From Pseudomonas fluorescens (GTDB lineage Bacteria; Pseudomonadota; Gammaproteobacteria; Pseudomonadales; Pseudomonadaceae): a stretch of 64,000 nt of DNA. The translations under genes were made by a program, and so were the position numbers. Each line of letters starts with the position of its first letter. Position 1 is the first letter of the stretch. Shown piece by piece: positions 52,714 to 61,847 of this stretch. The notes below the pieces were generated by a model. The model had not been told where the DNA came from. It did no database searches and saw nothing but the letters and a program-made list of their open reading frames with translations. Where the stretch lies: assembly GCF_902497745.1 (NCBI RefSeq), contig NZ_CABVHJ010000002.1, positions 186,001 through 250,000 on the forward strand, given 5' to 3'.

Positions 52714-53715
52714 TCACTTCCCGGCAATTTGCGCCTTGGTGTAGAAGCCGTCCTGTTCGAGCAGGTCGATGTTGTCCTTGGTCAGCGGGGTGGGCGTGAG
52801 CAAGATGGTGTCGACCTTTTTGCTGCCGTTGTCGTACTGCGAGCTGAAGGCGGGTTTTTCGTTGCGCGCCAGTTGCACCGAGAGCTTGGCCGCTTCGGTG
52901 GCGATGAGTTTCAGCGGTTTGTACACGGTCATGGTCTGCGTGCCGGCGATCACTCGCTTGACTGCAGCAAGGTCGGCGTCCTGCCCGGAAATCGGCACCT
53001 TGCCGGCCAGTTGCTGCGCCGCCAGTGCCTGGATCGCGCCACCGGCCGTGGCGTCGTTGGAGGCGACGATGCCGTCGATTTTGTTATCGTTGCGGGTCAG
53101 GGCGTTTTCAACAATGCTCAGCGCTTCGGTCGGGTTCCATTCCTTCACCCACTGTTGGCCGACGATCTTGATATCGCCCTTGTCGATGGCCGGTTGCAGC
53201 ACTTTCATCTGGCCTTCACGCAGGATCTTGGCGTTGTTGTCGGTGGGCGCACCACCGAGCAGGAAGTAATTGCCCTTGGGCGCGGCATTCAGCACGCCGC
53301 TGGCCTGCATCTCGCCGACTTTTTCGTTATCGAAGGAAATGTAGGCGTCGACATCAGCGTTGAGAATCAGCCGGTCATAGGACACAACCTTGATCCCGGC
53401 TTTCTTCGCTTCGGCCACCGCGTTGGTCAGCACCGTGGCGTTGAACGGCACGATGACGATGACATCGACCCCCCGGGAAATCAGGTTTTCGATCTGGGAA
53501 ATCTGCTTCTGCTCGTTGGCATCGGCCGACTGTACGAAGACCTTGGCGTCCATTTTTTCAGCCGCCGCGACGAAGTAGTCACGGTCACGCGACCAGCGTT
53601 CCAGACGCAGGTCATCAATGGAAAAACCGATCTTCGGGTGGGCAGCGTCAGCCATCACCGGCAGTGACAGCAGCGCCAGGGCAGTGGCCAATAGCGTGCG
53701 TTTTACGTTCTTCAT
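52714..53715 (-). CDS. xylF: D-xylose periplasmic binding protein
   Basis: From ATG 53715 it has 333 residues; a longer frame upstream lacks the signal peptide. The signal is MKNVKRTLLATALALLSLPVMA. The mature protein matches XylF: HPKIGFSIDDLRLERWSRDRDYFVAAAEKMDAKVFVQSADANEQKQI, ISFDNEKVGEMQASGVL, and VASNDATAGGAIQALAAQ. It binds xylose for XylGH. It follows xylA by 149 bp. Confidence 0.96.
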   Translation of the reverse strand: MKNVKRTLLATALALLSLPVMADAAHPKIGFSIDDLRLERWSRDRDYFVAAAEKMDAKVFVQSADANEQKQISQIENLISRGVDVIVIVPFNATVLTNAVAEAKKAGIKVVSYDRLILNADVDAYISFDNEKVGEMQASGVLNAAPKGNYFLLGGAPTDNNAKILREGQMKVLQPAIDKGDIKIVGQQWVKEWNPTEALSIVENALTRNDNKIDGIVASNDATAGGAIQALAAQQLAGKVPISGQDADLAAVKRVIAGTQTMTVYKPLKLIATEAAKLSVQLARNEKPAFSSQYDNGSKKVDTILLTPTPLTKDNIDLLEQDGFYTKAQIAGK

Positions 53716-53864
53716 AGTGGGGCGTCCTTTTATTGTTGTTGGAAAGACACGGCCTGACGATGAGTATCGGGCTGGTAAAACTGTAGAGAATCCGCCGGCG
53801 CCGCAGGCACAGAATTGTCGTAGAAATGTCACCGCGTGGATGCGCCTCCAGACCCTCTGTGTGA

Positions 53865-55181
53865 TCAGCGATAGATAAACCGGTTAACAATGTTTTCGAG
53901 CATTTCCTGGCGGCCGCTGACGGCTTGCGGGTTCAACTCGTTGGTGAACGCGTGCTCGGCCAGCGATTCAAGGTTGAAGTCACCCGCCATCACCGCCTGC
54001 CCGAACGGCTGCTTCCAAGCGGCGTAGCGTTGATCCTTGAGCCGTTGCAGTTCGTCGTTCTGCACCATGGCCGCTGCGCGCTCCAGGGACAGGGCGAGAA
54101 CGTCCATGGCGCCGACATGGCCATGGAACAAATCAATCTGATCGAGACTTTGCCGGCGCACCTTGGAGTCGAAGTTGAAACCGCCATTCTTGAACCCGCC
54201 GGCCTTGAGGATCTCATAGGTGGCCAGGGTCATTTCTTCGACGCTGTTGGGGAATTGGTCGGTGTCCCAGCCGTTTTGCGGATCACCACGGTTGGCGTCG
54301 ATGCTGCCGAAAATCCCCAAGGAAACGGCCGTCGCAATTTCGTGATGAAAGCTGTGCCCGGCCAGGGTCGCGTGGTTGGCCTCGATGTTGACCTTGATTT
54401 CGTGCTCCAGCCCGAACTGCTGAAGAAAGCCGAACACGGTGGCGCTGTCGTAATCGTATTGGTGCTTGGTCGGCTCCTGCGGTTTCGGTTCTATCAGCAG
54501 GTCACCGGTGAAGCCGATCTTGTGTTTGTGCTCGACCACCATGCGCATAAAGCGGCCGAGCTGTTCGCGCTCGCGTTTCAAGTCCGTGTTGAGCAGGGTT
54601 TCATAGCCTTCGCGACCGCCCCACAACACGTAGTTGGCGCCTTTCAGGCGATGGGTCGCGTTCATGGCGCTGAACACCTGAGCAGCGGCGCAGGCGAACA
54701 CTTCCGGATCGGGGTTGCTCGCGGCGCCGGCGGCGAAGCGCGGATTGCTGAAGCAATTGGCGGTGCCCCACAGCAGCTTGATTCCGCTGGCTTCCTGATG
54801 TTGCTCCAGGTGATCAACCATCTGTGCGAAGTGGTTGCGATACTCCTTCAGACAGCTGCCTTCCGGGGCGACATCGGTGTCATGGAAGCAGTAATAGTCG
54901 ATACCCAGTTTGGAGAAGAATTCGAAAGCGGCTGCCGCTTTGCCGATGGCCATTTCCATCGGGTCGCCGGCGTGTTGCCAAGGGCGCTTGAACGTCCCCG
55001 CACCGAACACATCGGAACCCGGCCAAACGAACGTGTGCCAGTAGCAGGCAGCCATGCGCAGGTGTTCGCGCATGGGTTTGCCGAGGATGAGTTTGTCGGC
55101 GTCGTAGTGACGAAAGGAGAGGGGAGAGTCGCTATCCGGGCCTTCGTAGCGAATCGCATCGACATCGGGAAAATACTGCAT
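53865..55181 (-). CDS. xylA: Xylose isomerase
   Basis: From ATG 55181 it has 438 residues ([14 protein letters not shown]), the typical length. The catalytic His100 and Asp103 are in [12 protein letters not shown]. Metal ligands are in [14 protein letters not shown], with [15 protein letters not shown] and [17 protein letters not shown] also present. It converts D-xylose to D-xylulose. It is first gene of the xyl operon and divergent from xylR, 175 bp apart. Confidence 0.97.
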   Translation of the reverse strand: MQYFPDVDAIRYEGPDSDSPLSFRHYDADKLILGKPMREHLRMAACYWHTFVWPGSDVFGAGTFKRPWQHAGDPMEMAIGKAAAAFEFFSKLGIDYYCFHDTDVAPEGSCLKEYRNHFAQMVDHLEQHQEASGIKLLWGTANCFSNPRFAAGAASNPDPEVFACAAAQVFSAMNATHRLKGANYVLWGGREGYETLLNTDLKREREQLGRFMRMVVEHKHKIGFTGDLLIEPKPQEPTKHQYDYDSATVFGFLQQFGLEHEIKVNIEANHATLAGHSFHHEIATAVSLGIFGSIDANRGDPQNGWDTDQFPNSVEEMTLATYEILKAGGFKNGGFNFDSKVRRQSLDQIDLFHGHVGAMDVLALSLERAAAMVQNDELQRLKDQRYAAWKQPFGQAVMAGDFNLESLAEHAFTNELNPQAVSGRQEMLENIVNRFIYR

Positions 55182-55356
55182 GGACCTTGTCCTTGTTGTT
55201 CTTGGCGGTGTCTCGATACTAGCAACGGCCCTGTACCCGCTGATTATGAAAAGCATCAACACGGAGTGCGATTTTGCGTATTGAGCTTCTCCGGCCAGGC
55301 GCCTAGTCTGTGCCAATCGCCTCTGTGAAAAGGGGCCCGGGACAAGCGTAAAAACA

Positions 55357-56538
55357 ATGAAAACCGTACCGCCTGTTCACCGCATCGCCCTGTTGTTCAA
55401 CGGCAGCAAGATCTACGACCGTGGCATCATCAGCGGCATCGGCAACTACCTGAGCAGTACCCGAGCCTCTTGGGACCTGTTTCTCGAGGAGGATTTTCTC
55501 TGTCGCTTGAAAGGCATCGAGCGCTGGCAGGGGGACGGGATCATTGCCGATTTCGACGATCCGCTGATTGGCGAGGCGCTGGCCGATATCCAGATGCCCG
55601 TGGTAGCGGTAGGGGGTTCGTACGAGGATAAACGTGCCTATCCGAAAGCGATTCCCTACGTCGCCACCGATAACAATGCGCTGATGACACTGGCTTACAC
55701 GCACTTGATCGAGGCGGGACTGCAGCGTTTTGCCTGCTTCAGCCTGCCGGAAGCGCAAGCCAATCGTTGGGCACAGGAGCGGGAAAAAGCCTTTCGCAAA
55801 CTGATGAAACGCGACGGCCTGCACGGCGAAATCTATCGCGGCATGGGCACCAGCGCGCCGCTCTGGGACAGCGCCGTCGAACAACTGATCGCCTGGCTGC
55901 ACAGCCTGCCCAAACCCATCGGCATCATCGCCGTCAGCGACGCCCGTGCGCGCCAGTTGCTGCAAGCCTGCCTGACCGCCGGCATTGCCGTGCCGGAGCA
56001 GGTGGCATTGATCGGCATCGACAATGATCCGCTGACCCGCAGCCTGACTCGAGTGCCGCTGAGCTCAGTCATTCAGGGCACGGAAACCATGGGCCGAACC
56101 GCCGCGCAATTGCTGCACCAGATGCTGCACGGCATGCCATCCACCGGCACGCAGATCCTGATCCCGCCGGATGCGGTCAACGTGCAGGTGTCGAGTTTGC
56201 ACCAACCATTGGGCAATCCGTACGTTATGCAGGCGCTGCTGTTTATTCGCCAATATGCTTGCCAGGGCATCAAAACGGCACAGGTCGCGGCTTATGTCGG
56301 TGTGTCGCGTTCGTCACTTGAAGCGCATTTTCGTGCGGAGCGAGGCTGTAGCGTGCATGACGAGATTCTGCGTTTCAAATTGGCAGCGGCTACCAAGGGC
56401 CTGACAAGTTGCGATTCGGTGATTGCTGACGTTGCGCGCAGTTGTGGGTTTAAGTCTGCGCAGTATCTGCACACGGTGTTTCGACGGGAGTTGGGTTGTA
56501 CGCCTCGGGAGTATCAGCAAGAGGCAGCGACGCGCTGA
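55357..56538 (+). CDS. xylR: Xylose-responsive AraC-family activator
   Basis: This 393-residue protein has an N-terminal LacI/periplasmic-binding-like sensor ([50 protein letters not shown]), the unusual fusion typical of XylR. A C-terminal AraC double HTH follows ([58 protein letters not shown]). It activates the divergent xyl operon with xylose. Its stop codon overlaps the ATG of a short remnant ORF (TGATG, 56536-56540). Confidence 0.96.
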   Translation: MKTVPPVHRIALLFNGSKIYDRGIISGIGNYLSSTRASWDLFLEEDFLCRLKGIERWQGDGIIADFDDPLIGEALADIQMPVVAVGGSYEDKRAYPKAIPYVATDNNALMTLAYTHLIEAGLQRFACFSLPEAQANRWAQEREKAFRKLMKRDGLHGEIYRGMGTSAPLWDSAVEQLIAWLHSLPKPIGIIAVSDARARQLLQACLTAGIAVPEQVALIGIDNDPLTRSLTRVPLSSVIQGTETMGRTAAQLLHQMLHGMPSTGTQILIPPDAVNVQVSSLHQPLGNPYVMQALLFIRQYACQGIKTAQVAAYVGVSRSSLEAHFRAERGCSVHDEILRFKLAAATKGLTSCDSVIADVARSCGFKSAQYLHTVFRRELGCTPREYQQEAATR

Positions 56539-56695
56539 TGATGTTTAAGCACGCGGTTGCAGATCACGACTGGGTTTTATGTCGTAACGAGGGAACGATT
56601 GAAGATGCGAAGATGCAGGTGGTTGATGAGATCTACAAGGTGCTGGGGTGTTTGTCGAAATGGAGACAGGCGTTGCTGCTAGGGCGCGCAGCTTA
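56538..56695 (+). pseudogene. C-terminal fragment of a thymidylate-kinase-like gene
   Basis: The frame from ATG 56538 reads [37 protein letters not shown], then a short unrelated tail. Thirty-five residues match the end of the P-loop kinase at 21480-22091 with 27 identities, and the DNA is alike too. The stop of the parent is lost (GGC-TGA against GGG-TGT), so reading continues about 14 codons. No P-loop part is present, so it is a remnant. Whether it is translated through coupling with xylR is unknown. Confidence 0.8.
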
Positions 56696-56825
56696 ATACA
56701 TGATTTAACATAATATACATTACACGTAACAAGGTGTTACCAGATCAGCCCGGTTGCACAGTGGATTGCAACCTGCAGAATCGCCCTGAATCCGATCCAC
56801 AGCTTTTCCTTGAATTCGACGGCGC

Positions 56826-57341
56826 TCAACCCTCATCACGCGTCAGCTTTTCAATCAGCGTTCGATGCTGTGGGAATTGCTGCGTGAGTTTCTGCCGATC
56901 ACCCATTTCCATATCGGCAAAATCAAATCCTGGCGAAACGGCTTCGCTGATCAGCCCAAATCCGTTTTCGCCTTCGAGCAACCGTGAAGCTTTCCATATT
57001 CCACCCGGTACGTGTAATTGCAAAAGCTGTCCTGCCAGAATGTCGGCGCCCATCACCAATGTCTGCAACGAGCCGTCAGCATGAATCAGGCTGTACTCAA
57101 TGGCGTCGCCCAGGTGGAAATAATGCAGGATGTCGGATCGATTGAAATGAAACTGGCCCACCGGTGATTGCTGATCCAGCAGATAGTAAATCGAGGTCAT
57201 CAGATACCGTGGACCGCTGGGGGTTTCGAGTGGGTCGCGATGATCGGCTTGATAGGTTCTGCGGAAATAGCCACCTTCGAGGTGAGGCTGCAGATCCAGC
57301 GTTCTAATAATGTATCCAACTTTGGCCTCGCGCTTGATCAT
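56826..57341 (-). CDS. DUF985 cupin-type protein
   Basis: From ATG 57341 (GGAG 8-9 nt upstream) it has 171 residues; an ATG at 57362 lies 21 bp further up but without a ribosome site. The fold pattern LQPHLEGGYFRRTYQAD..RYLMTSIYYLLDQQSPVGQFHFNRSDILHYFHLGDAIEYSLI..HVPGGIWKASRL is that of the DUF985/YML079w cupin family, of unknown reaction, with several His and Glu that could bind metal. A large inverted repeat lies just before the gene. It is a single gene. Confidence 0.93.
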   Translation of the reverse strand: MIKREAKVGYIIRTLDLQPHLEGGYFRRTYQADHRDPLETPSGPRYLMTSIYYLLDQQSPVGQFHFNRSDILHYFHLGDAIEYSLIHADGSLQTLVMGADILAGQLLQLHVPGGIWKASRLLEGENGFGLISEAVSPGFDFADMEMGDRQKLTQQFPQHRTLIEKLTRDEG

Positions 57342-57376
57342 GGTCTCTTCTCCGTCGAACATGATGCTATTTTACG

Positions 57377-57410
57377 TTAACTCGACTAAACGACCATTTA
57401 GTGTAGTTAA
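57377..57410. promoter_or_regulatory. Large dyad upstream of the cupin gene, probable repressor operator
   Basis: TTAACTCGACTAAA (57377-57390), spacer CGACCA, TTTAGTGTAGTTAA (57397-57410): 14-nt arms matching at 12 of 14 positions. The inner ACTAAA-N6-TTTAGT is perfect. It lies 36 bp before the start codon, overlapping the expected promoter. The 57411-57618 region beyond shows nothing coding. Confidence 0.65.
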
Positions 57411-57618
57411 ACATGATTTCTAAAAAATAAAGGTCCATGCTCGTGCCAATGCTTTTGAAATTCACTACGCCGGTGGTATCTCCAGGCAATCATGACAGCG
57501 CTGCCCTACCCTCAATGCAAAACCTCATCAGATCGCCATCACCTTCAAATTTTTCATCACTTTCCTCCATTTAAAAAATCAGCTTGCGCAGCGCGCCAAT
57601 AACTTTCGAATTGGCCGG

Positions 57619-58005
57619 TTACGGCGCAGGCCGGGGGCTTAGCTCGATTGGCGCGGTTTCAATCAAGCGCTTTGACACAATCATCGACTTGGTAGTGGCA
57701 GCGTACTTTTTGAAGTGCGGCGATTCGATATGGCTTCGGTATGCCGAATCGCTGGCGTAGATTTCGAAGAAATGAAACCAGTTCGGGCGGTCGACTTCGG
57801 CGACGGCGTAGATTGATATGACGCCCGGCTCTGTTCGGGTCGACTCTGTTATCTCTTCCTTGACTGCGGCTTGATAGGCCGCAACCTGTGCAGGATCGAT
57901 TTCGAGTTGCGCGATGCGCACCACCAAGCCATTTTCCTCGGCGGCCAGCGCTTGTCCTGCCAGTAATCCAGCCAATGCCACCACTCCTAATAAACGTTTA
58001 CCCAT
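57619..58005 (-). CDS. Exported antibiotic-biosynthesis-monooxygenase (ABM) domain protein
   Basis: This 128-residue protein has a signal peptide (MGKRLLGVVALAGLLAGQALA) and a ferredoxin-like ABM domain: VRIAQLEIDPAQVAAYQAAVKEEITESTRTEPGVISIYAVAEVDRPNWFHFFEIYASDSAYRSHIESPHFKKY. ABM proteins include quinol monooxygenases such as YgiN. The exported location is unusual and suggests oxidation of extracellular or periplasmic quinols. AGAGGGGG is the ribosome site; its start overlaps a LysR remnant. Confidence 0.9.
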   Translation of the reverse strand: MGKRLLGVVALAGLLAGQALAAEENGLVVRIAQLEIDPAQVAAYQAAVKEEITESTRTEPGVISIYAVAEVDRPNWFHFFEIYASDSAYRSHIESPHFKKYAATTKSMIVSKRLIETAPIELSPRPAP

Positions 58006-58144
58006 CAGGTTTCCCCCTCTTCATTACGTGGCTCAAGGCGGAAGCGCTGATGCCCACCTCTTTGCCTGCGCGATTAAAACTTTGATGGCGGGCAATGGCG
58101 AGAAAGTAGACAAAGTCTGCGACGTTGGCGCGGCTTACATTCAT
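57998..58144 (-). pseudogene. N-terminal remnant of a LysR regulator
   Basis: Reading 58144 to 57998 gives a 48-residue peptide: MNVSRANVADFVYFLAIARH, then a segment with SFNRAGKEVGISASALSHVMKRG and a stop. This is the first half of a LysR HTH (usual 'ADFxxFLAVARHRSFRRAG..LGVSASALSH'). The HTH ends before the recognition wing, and the rest of the protein is gone. Its stop lies inside the ABM gene's start, which is read in another frame. Confidence 0.7.
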
Positions 58145-58201
58145 GAGGCCTCACAACTTGAAACCGGGATGGAACGAAGGCCGGAAATCTTCTTCGTATC
58201 G

Positions 58202-58918
58202 CTATTTGCCACCGAGACTCCCTCCCCCATCGACGCTGATCACCTGGCCGGTAACGAAGGATGCTCCCTCGCTCAGCAGGAAGGTAATCAGCGAGGCCAC
58301 TTCTGATGGCGTGCCCAGTCTTTGCATCGGAATGGTGGAGAGTATCTGACGCTCACCCTCACTTCCCACGGGACGGTTTTTTCGGAAAAGCTCGGTGTCT
58401 ATGGGGCCCGGTGCGACTGCATTGACCGTAATGCCAATGGGCGCCAACTCAAGTGCCCACGTACGCGTGACCCCCACCAATGCACTTTTTGCGGCAGCGT
58501 AAGCGGTTCTGTCCCGGGCGCCAAAAATGGCACGGCTGCACACATTCACGATGCGTCCCGCAGACGATCGCTTCAGAGACGGCAGGCAAGCCTGGGTGAT
58601 TTGTACCGAGGCTCTGACATTCAGGTCAAAAACGTTTTGGAGTGTTTCGAGTTCAAGCGTTTCCAGGCTTTGCGCAGACGCAACACCTGCGTTATTGACG
58701 ACGGCATCAATAGAGGTCCGTTCCAGGAGTTTCTCAAGCATTTTCCTCGTTTGCTGAGCATCGCTTAAATCACAGAGCAACAGCTTCCCGGGAAAATCAT
58801 CAACCGGATGCCTGGCGATGCCGACCACATTCCAGCCTGCCTGATTCAACTGAGTACTGAGTGCAAAACCGATCCCTTTGGTTGCACCAGTGACCAGTGC
58901 AGTTCGGCTGTTGTTCAT
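58202..58918 (-). CDS. Short-chain dehydrogenase
   Basis: From ATG 58918 (GAGAGGGG 5 nt upstream) it has 238 residues. It has TGATKGIG (10-17), CDLSD after beta3, NNAG (75-78), catalytic S128, Y140 and K144 (YAAAK) and the C-terminal [16 protein letters not shown], so a classical FabG-like SDR. The substrate is unknown. The LysR remnant and ABM gene follow it on the same strand; the lost LysR might once have controlled it. Confidence 0.93.
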   Translation of the reverse strand: MNNSRTALVTGATKGIGFALSTQLNQAGWNVVGIARHPVDDFPGKLLLCDLSDAQQTRKMLEKLLERTSIDAVVNNAGVASAQSLETLELETLQNVFDLNVRASVQITQACLPSLKRSSAGRIVNVCSRAIFGARDRTAYAAAKSALVGVTRTWALELAPIGITVNAVAPGPIDTELFRKNRPVGSEGERQILSTIPMQRLGTPSEVASLITFLLSEGASFVTGQVISVDGGGSLGGK

Positions 58919-59000
58919 GGTTACCCCTCTCATCAACGATCACCTGCGCCGCCAGAAGCAGACGTTACAGATAACTCACTCCAAGCAATATGACCGCCCT

Positions 59001-59486
59001 TCAGTATCGGTGAATTTCAATCCGTATCCCCTCATTCGTATCTGGAGCACGAAAGTAGCTCGTTATCAAATCAAACTCAGCGTCGCTTGCTGCAAACTCA
59101 TGCTCGGCGCGGCCATTGCGCCGATGTAGCCTGCCCCGACAGGTCTCATCATCCACTTCGATGTAGTGGAAACAGTGGGGAATTTCGGCAGCGTCAGCCA
59201 GACCGCGTAACCACAGCCGATCCTCTGGCGTGTTGGCCGGGAAATCCAGAACCACAGTCACGCCAGCCTTCAGCACATCGATGACAAGCGGGCCCACCAG
59301 TGCCCGAATCTGACGCGCAAGCCTCACGTAATCGGCCACTGATTGGATCTGATCAGGGTAAAGCCTTGAGAGCCAATAATCCTCACTCATCAAAATAGCC
59401 GACCGTTCAGACGCCAAGGCCTTGGCCAACGTCGATTTACCGGATGCAATCTTGCCTGACATCAAATGAAGCATTGGTTTGGTCAT
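59001..59486 (-). CDS. P-loop kinase-like ATPase
   Basis: This 161-residue protein has Walker A GKIASGKS (11-18) and a short alpha/beta core: SEDYWLSRLYPDQIQSV, VTVVLDFPANTPEDRLWLRGLADAAEIPHCFHYIEVDDETCRGRLHRRN. It resembles zeta-toxin/AAA_33 small-molecule kinases but lacks an antitoxin partner next to it. It likely phosphorylates a small metabolite or antibiotic. It is a single gene. Confidence 0.88.
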   Translation of the reverse strand: MTKPMLHLMSGKIASGKSTLAKALASERSAILMSEDYWLSRLYPDQIQSVADYVRLARQIRALVGPLVIDVLKAGVTVVLDFPANTPEDRLWLRGLADAAEIPHCFHYIEVDDETCRGRLHRRNGRAEHEFAASDAEFDLITSYFRAPDTNEGIRIEIHRY

Positions 59487-59665
59487 GGGGGACGTCTCCT
59501 TGTCGAGTTCTGATGATCTTCATTGAAAAGCATCGAAGCAACCGCATACCCACCACTGTCAGCTTTGGACTGGGCCCCGGTTTTTCCAGCCAGAACTTCA
59601 GCCTTTCTTGCTTTTCTCTTCATCGCATTCTTCTTGGACCGCACGTAATCAGGATCCGAATAGCC

Positions 59666-60565
59666 TCACTCGGTCGAAGGGGCGGAACCTTTGCTGCCCA
59701 AGCGTATGAGTTCATTGGAGAAACACAGGCCGACTATGATCAGCACCGCTCCCGCATAGAGGCTTTCGCGCGGTATTTCATTGAGCGCCACAAACGCCAG
59801 CAGCGCGGCAAACAGTGGCTCGGTCAATTCCAGCGCTTGTACTTGGGATGGCTTGAGATACTCGATGGCCTTGGTCGTGCAGAAGAAGCCCAGGATTGTC
59901 GGCAGCGTGGCCAACGCCAGCAGCGCGGCGATCGCCATCGGCGACAACTCGCCTATTACAAAACCATCGGCGGCAGCCGGCATCAGCAAGTACAGGCTGC
60001 CAAAGAACAGCAATTGCCGGGTGAAGTGCAGTCCCCCCGACACCCCCATATGCTTCATGGCCACCGAAAAGGCGCCATAGCCGGAACCGGCCACGGCGGC
60101 GAGCGCAGCACCTTGCAATGTAAAGCCCTGCTGCAAGTCGCCGCCGAAGATCACCGAGATTCCGGCGATAGCCAGTGTGGCGCCAACAGTAGCGTTCGCG
60201 GTGATCGCGTCCTTGAGGAAAATGCGCCCCAGAATGATCGAGGAAATTGAGGCGCTGGCCATCAGCACCACCACAACACCTGCCGCAGCGTAGTGTCGAT
60301 AGGCGGACGTTTCGAAATGGAACAGCACAAAGATGCCAAGAAACGCGCAGACAGCCGCCTGCGTCCATTTGGTCGATGTCGCCGGGCGCTTGAGGAAAAA
60401 CAACAGAATCGAGAGAAGCACGCAACCCAGTACGGTCTTGATGACAGCAACACTGGTAGAGGTGAAACCATTACTCATGAGTATTTTGCTGAGTACCCCG
60501 ATCGTTGCGTTCAGTGCCGCAGCGGAGAGTGCAAATATGACGCCTTTCCTGAAAGTCGATTGCAT
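59666..60565 (-). CDS. EamA/DMT-family transporter
   Basis: From ATG 60565 it has 299 residues and ten helices in two EamA repeats (AALNATIGVLSKILMSNGFTSTSVAVIKTVLGCVLLSILL; GSGYGAFSVAMKHMGVSGG; ALELTEPLFAALLAFVALNEIP). The frame runs on to 60721 but that extension overlaps the epimerase gene's end without a ribosome site. It is probably a metabolite exporter. It follows the epimerase gene on the same strand. Confidence 0.92.
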   Translation of the reverse strand: MQSTFRKGVIFALSAAALNATIGVLSKILMSNGFTSTSVAVIKTVLGCVLLSILLFFLKRPATSTKWTQAAVCAFLGIFVLFHFETSAYRHYAAAGVVVVLMASASISSIILGRIFLKDAITANATVGATLAIAGISVIFGGDLQQGFTLQGAALAAVAGSGYGAFSVAMKHMGVSGGLHFTRQLLFFGSLYLLMPAAADGFVIGELSPMAIAALLALATLPTILGFFCTTKAIEYLKPSQVQALELTEPLFAALLAFVALNEIPRESLYAGAVLIIVGLCFSNELIRLGSKGSAPSTE

Positions 60566-60693
60566 GGATGACGATCCCTGTCGCTGAATGGTCGTTCGAT
60601 TGAAAGCCGCCCTGTATCGACGGCGCAAAGTTTGAGCACACGAACAGCCGACTAATACCGATAGAGTGCTATTCGCCGTCATGTCGCCAACGG

Positions 60694-61773
60694 TCAGAGG
60701 GCCTGGCCTTTGGCGATGCAATACGCGTTGACGAACATGGCAGTGTGCTGCAGAGACTGACGTATATCCGGTTTGGCTATTCCGTGCCTGTTGGCAAATT
60801 GCTCAACCGCCGCCGTATTAAAACGAGTGGTCTGGATAAAATCCAGGGCTTCGGGTTTTGAATTCAAGAACCTCGCTACGGGAGGAATACTCAGTAGCAG
60901 TTTCAGTAATCGAAGTGAAATGTGATGCTTGGGAGACTTTAATCCCAACGGTTGTGCAACCTGTGCCAGGAGCTCTCGCAGGTTTGGCGTCTGGTCATCA
61001 AGCGCCAGCAGTTCCTGACCCGCCATGGCAGGATCAAACGCACAAACTGCCACCAGTTCAGCCAGGTAATCCACGGTCACCAGTGGCAGCCAGTGCCTGG
61101 CGGTGCCGGGCACCGCAGTCAACTTGCCCTGCACAAGGTTGCGTATCAGCTCCACCAGCGGCTGACCGTCAAGGATATGCCCCGTGCGGCTGTGGCCACA
61201 GACCGTCGCAGGGTGGACAACAGTAATCTCCCCGCCCTTGGCTGACATGACCTCCAGGGTCGCAAAATGCGCCTCCAGCTTGCTTCCCTCGTAACCACCG
61301 ACACGCCGGTAGACGGCAGGCCAATTCGTCCGCTCCGGATAACGAGGGTCAATGCCGATGCGTTGTAGATGTTCATGATTTTTCAGCATGTAGCCGCCGA
61401 TCATCACTAAACGGCTTTTTTGCTCAGCCGCCAACAGCGCCACGCGCTTTGCCCCTTCTACGTTCACCGCACGAGAGTGCTCCACTGAAAGCCCCCATGC
61501 GAAGTGCGCGCCCAAGTGGAACATGACGCTGGCGCGCCTCAGCACTTCTCGGTCAGCAACGCTCAGCCCGAGGTTGACTTGCTCCAGATCGCCAGCGACG
61601 GCGAATACCCGGGTTGCGCACCCGCCCAAATGATCGACTTGCTCGCGCAAGGCAGCCAGTCGCTCCGGGCGACGCATCAACACCCGAACGGTGTGACCTT
61701 TTGCACTCAGGTTCGCCACTAAATGTTGACCGACGAAACCCGTCCCGCCTGTGACAAAGCACTCCACGCCCAT
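60694..61773 (-). CDS. NAD(P)-dependent epimerase/dehydratase (3-beta-HSD/dihydroflavonol-reductase-like)
   Basis: From ATG 61773 (AGGAAC upstream) it has 359 residues. The N-terminus MGVECFVTGGTGFVGQHLVANLSAKGHTVRVLMRRPERL has the GxxGxxG NAD(P) loop (TGGTGFVG). The YxxxK catalytic motif is present as YEGSK (GGYEGSKLEAH). The C-terminal domain and length match extended SDRs acting on steroid- or flavonoid-like substrates. It diverges from a MerR regulator (75 bp) and has a long-spacer promoter; it is probably MerR-controlled. Confidence 0.9.
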   Translation of the reverse strand: MGVECFVTGGTGFVGQHLVANLSAKGHTVRVLMRRPERLAALREQVDHLGGCATRVFAVAGDLEQVNLGLSVADREVLRRASVMFHLGAHFAWGLSVEHSRAVNVEGAKRVALLAAEQKSRLVMIGGYMLKNHEHLQRIGIDPRYPERTNWPAVYRRVGGYEGSKLEAHFATLEVMSAKGGEITVVHPATVCGHSRTGHILDGQPLVELIRNLVQGKLTAVPGTARHWLPLVTVDYLAELVAVCAFDPAMAGQELLALDDQTPNLRELLAQVAQPLGLKSPKHHISLRLLKLLLSIPPVARFLNSKPEALDFIQTTRFNTAAVEQFANRHGIAKPDIRQSLQHTAMFVNAYCIAKGQAL

Positions 61774-61804
61774 TTCCCTGTTCCTTGTTGAAGGTGAGAA
61801 ATCA

Positions 61805-61836
61805 AGCGTAAAGTATCGACCCCACTCTACAGTCAA
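61805..61836 (-). promoter_or_regulatory. Candidate MerR-type long-spacer promoter for the epimerase gene
   Basis: On the minus strand TTGACT (61836-61831) is followed after 20 bp by TACGCT (61810-61805), 32 bp before the epimerase ATG. Spacers of 19-20 bp are characteristic of promoters activated by MerR-family proteins, and a MerR gene starts 12 bp away in the other direction. Confidence 0.5.
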
Positions 61837-61847
61837 GCGGTGTTTCC

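Noticed and set aside
59001..59486. Zeta-toxin of a toxin-antitoxin pair
   Set aside because: No small antitoxin gene adjoins it, and only the P-loop resembles zeta toxins.
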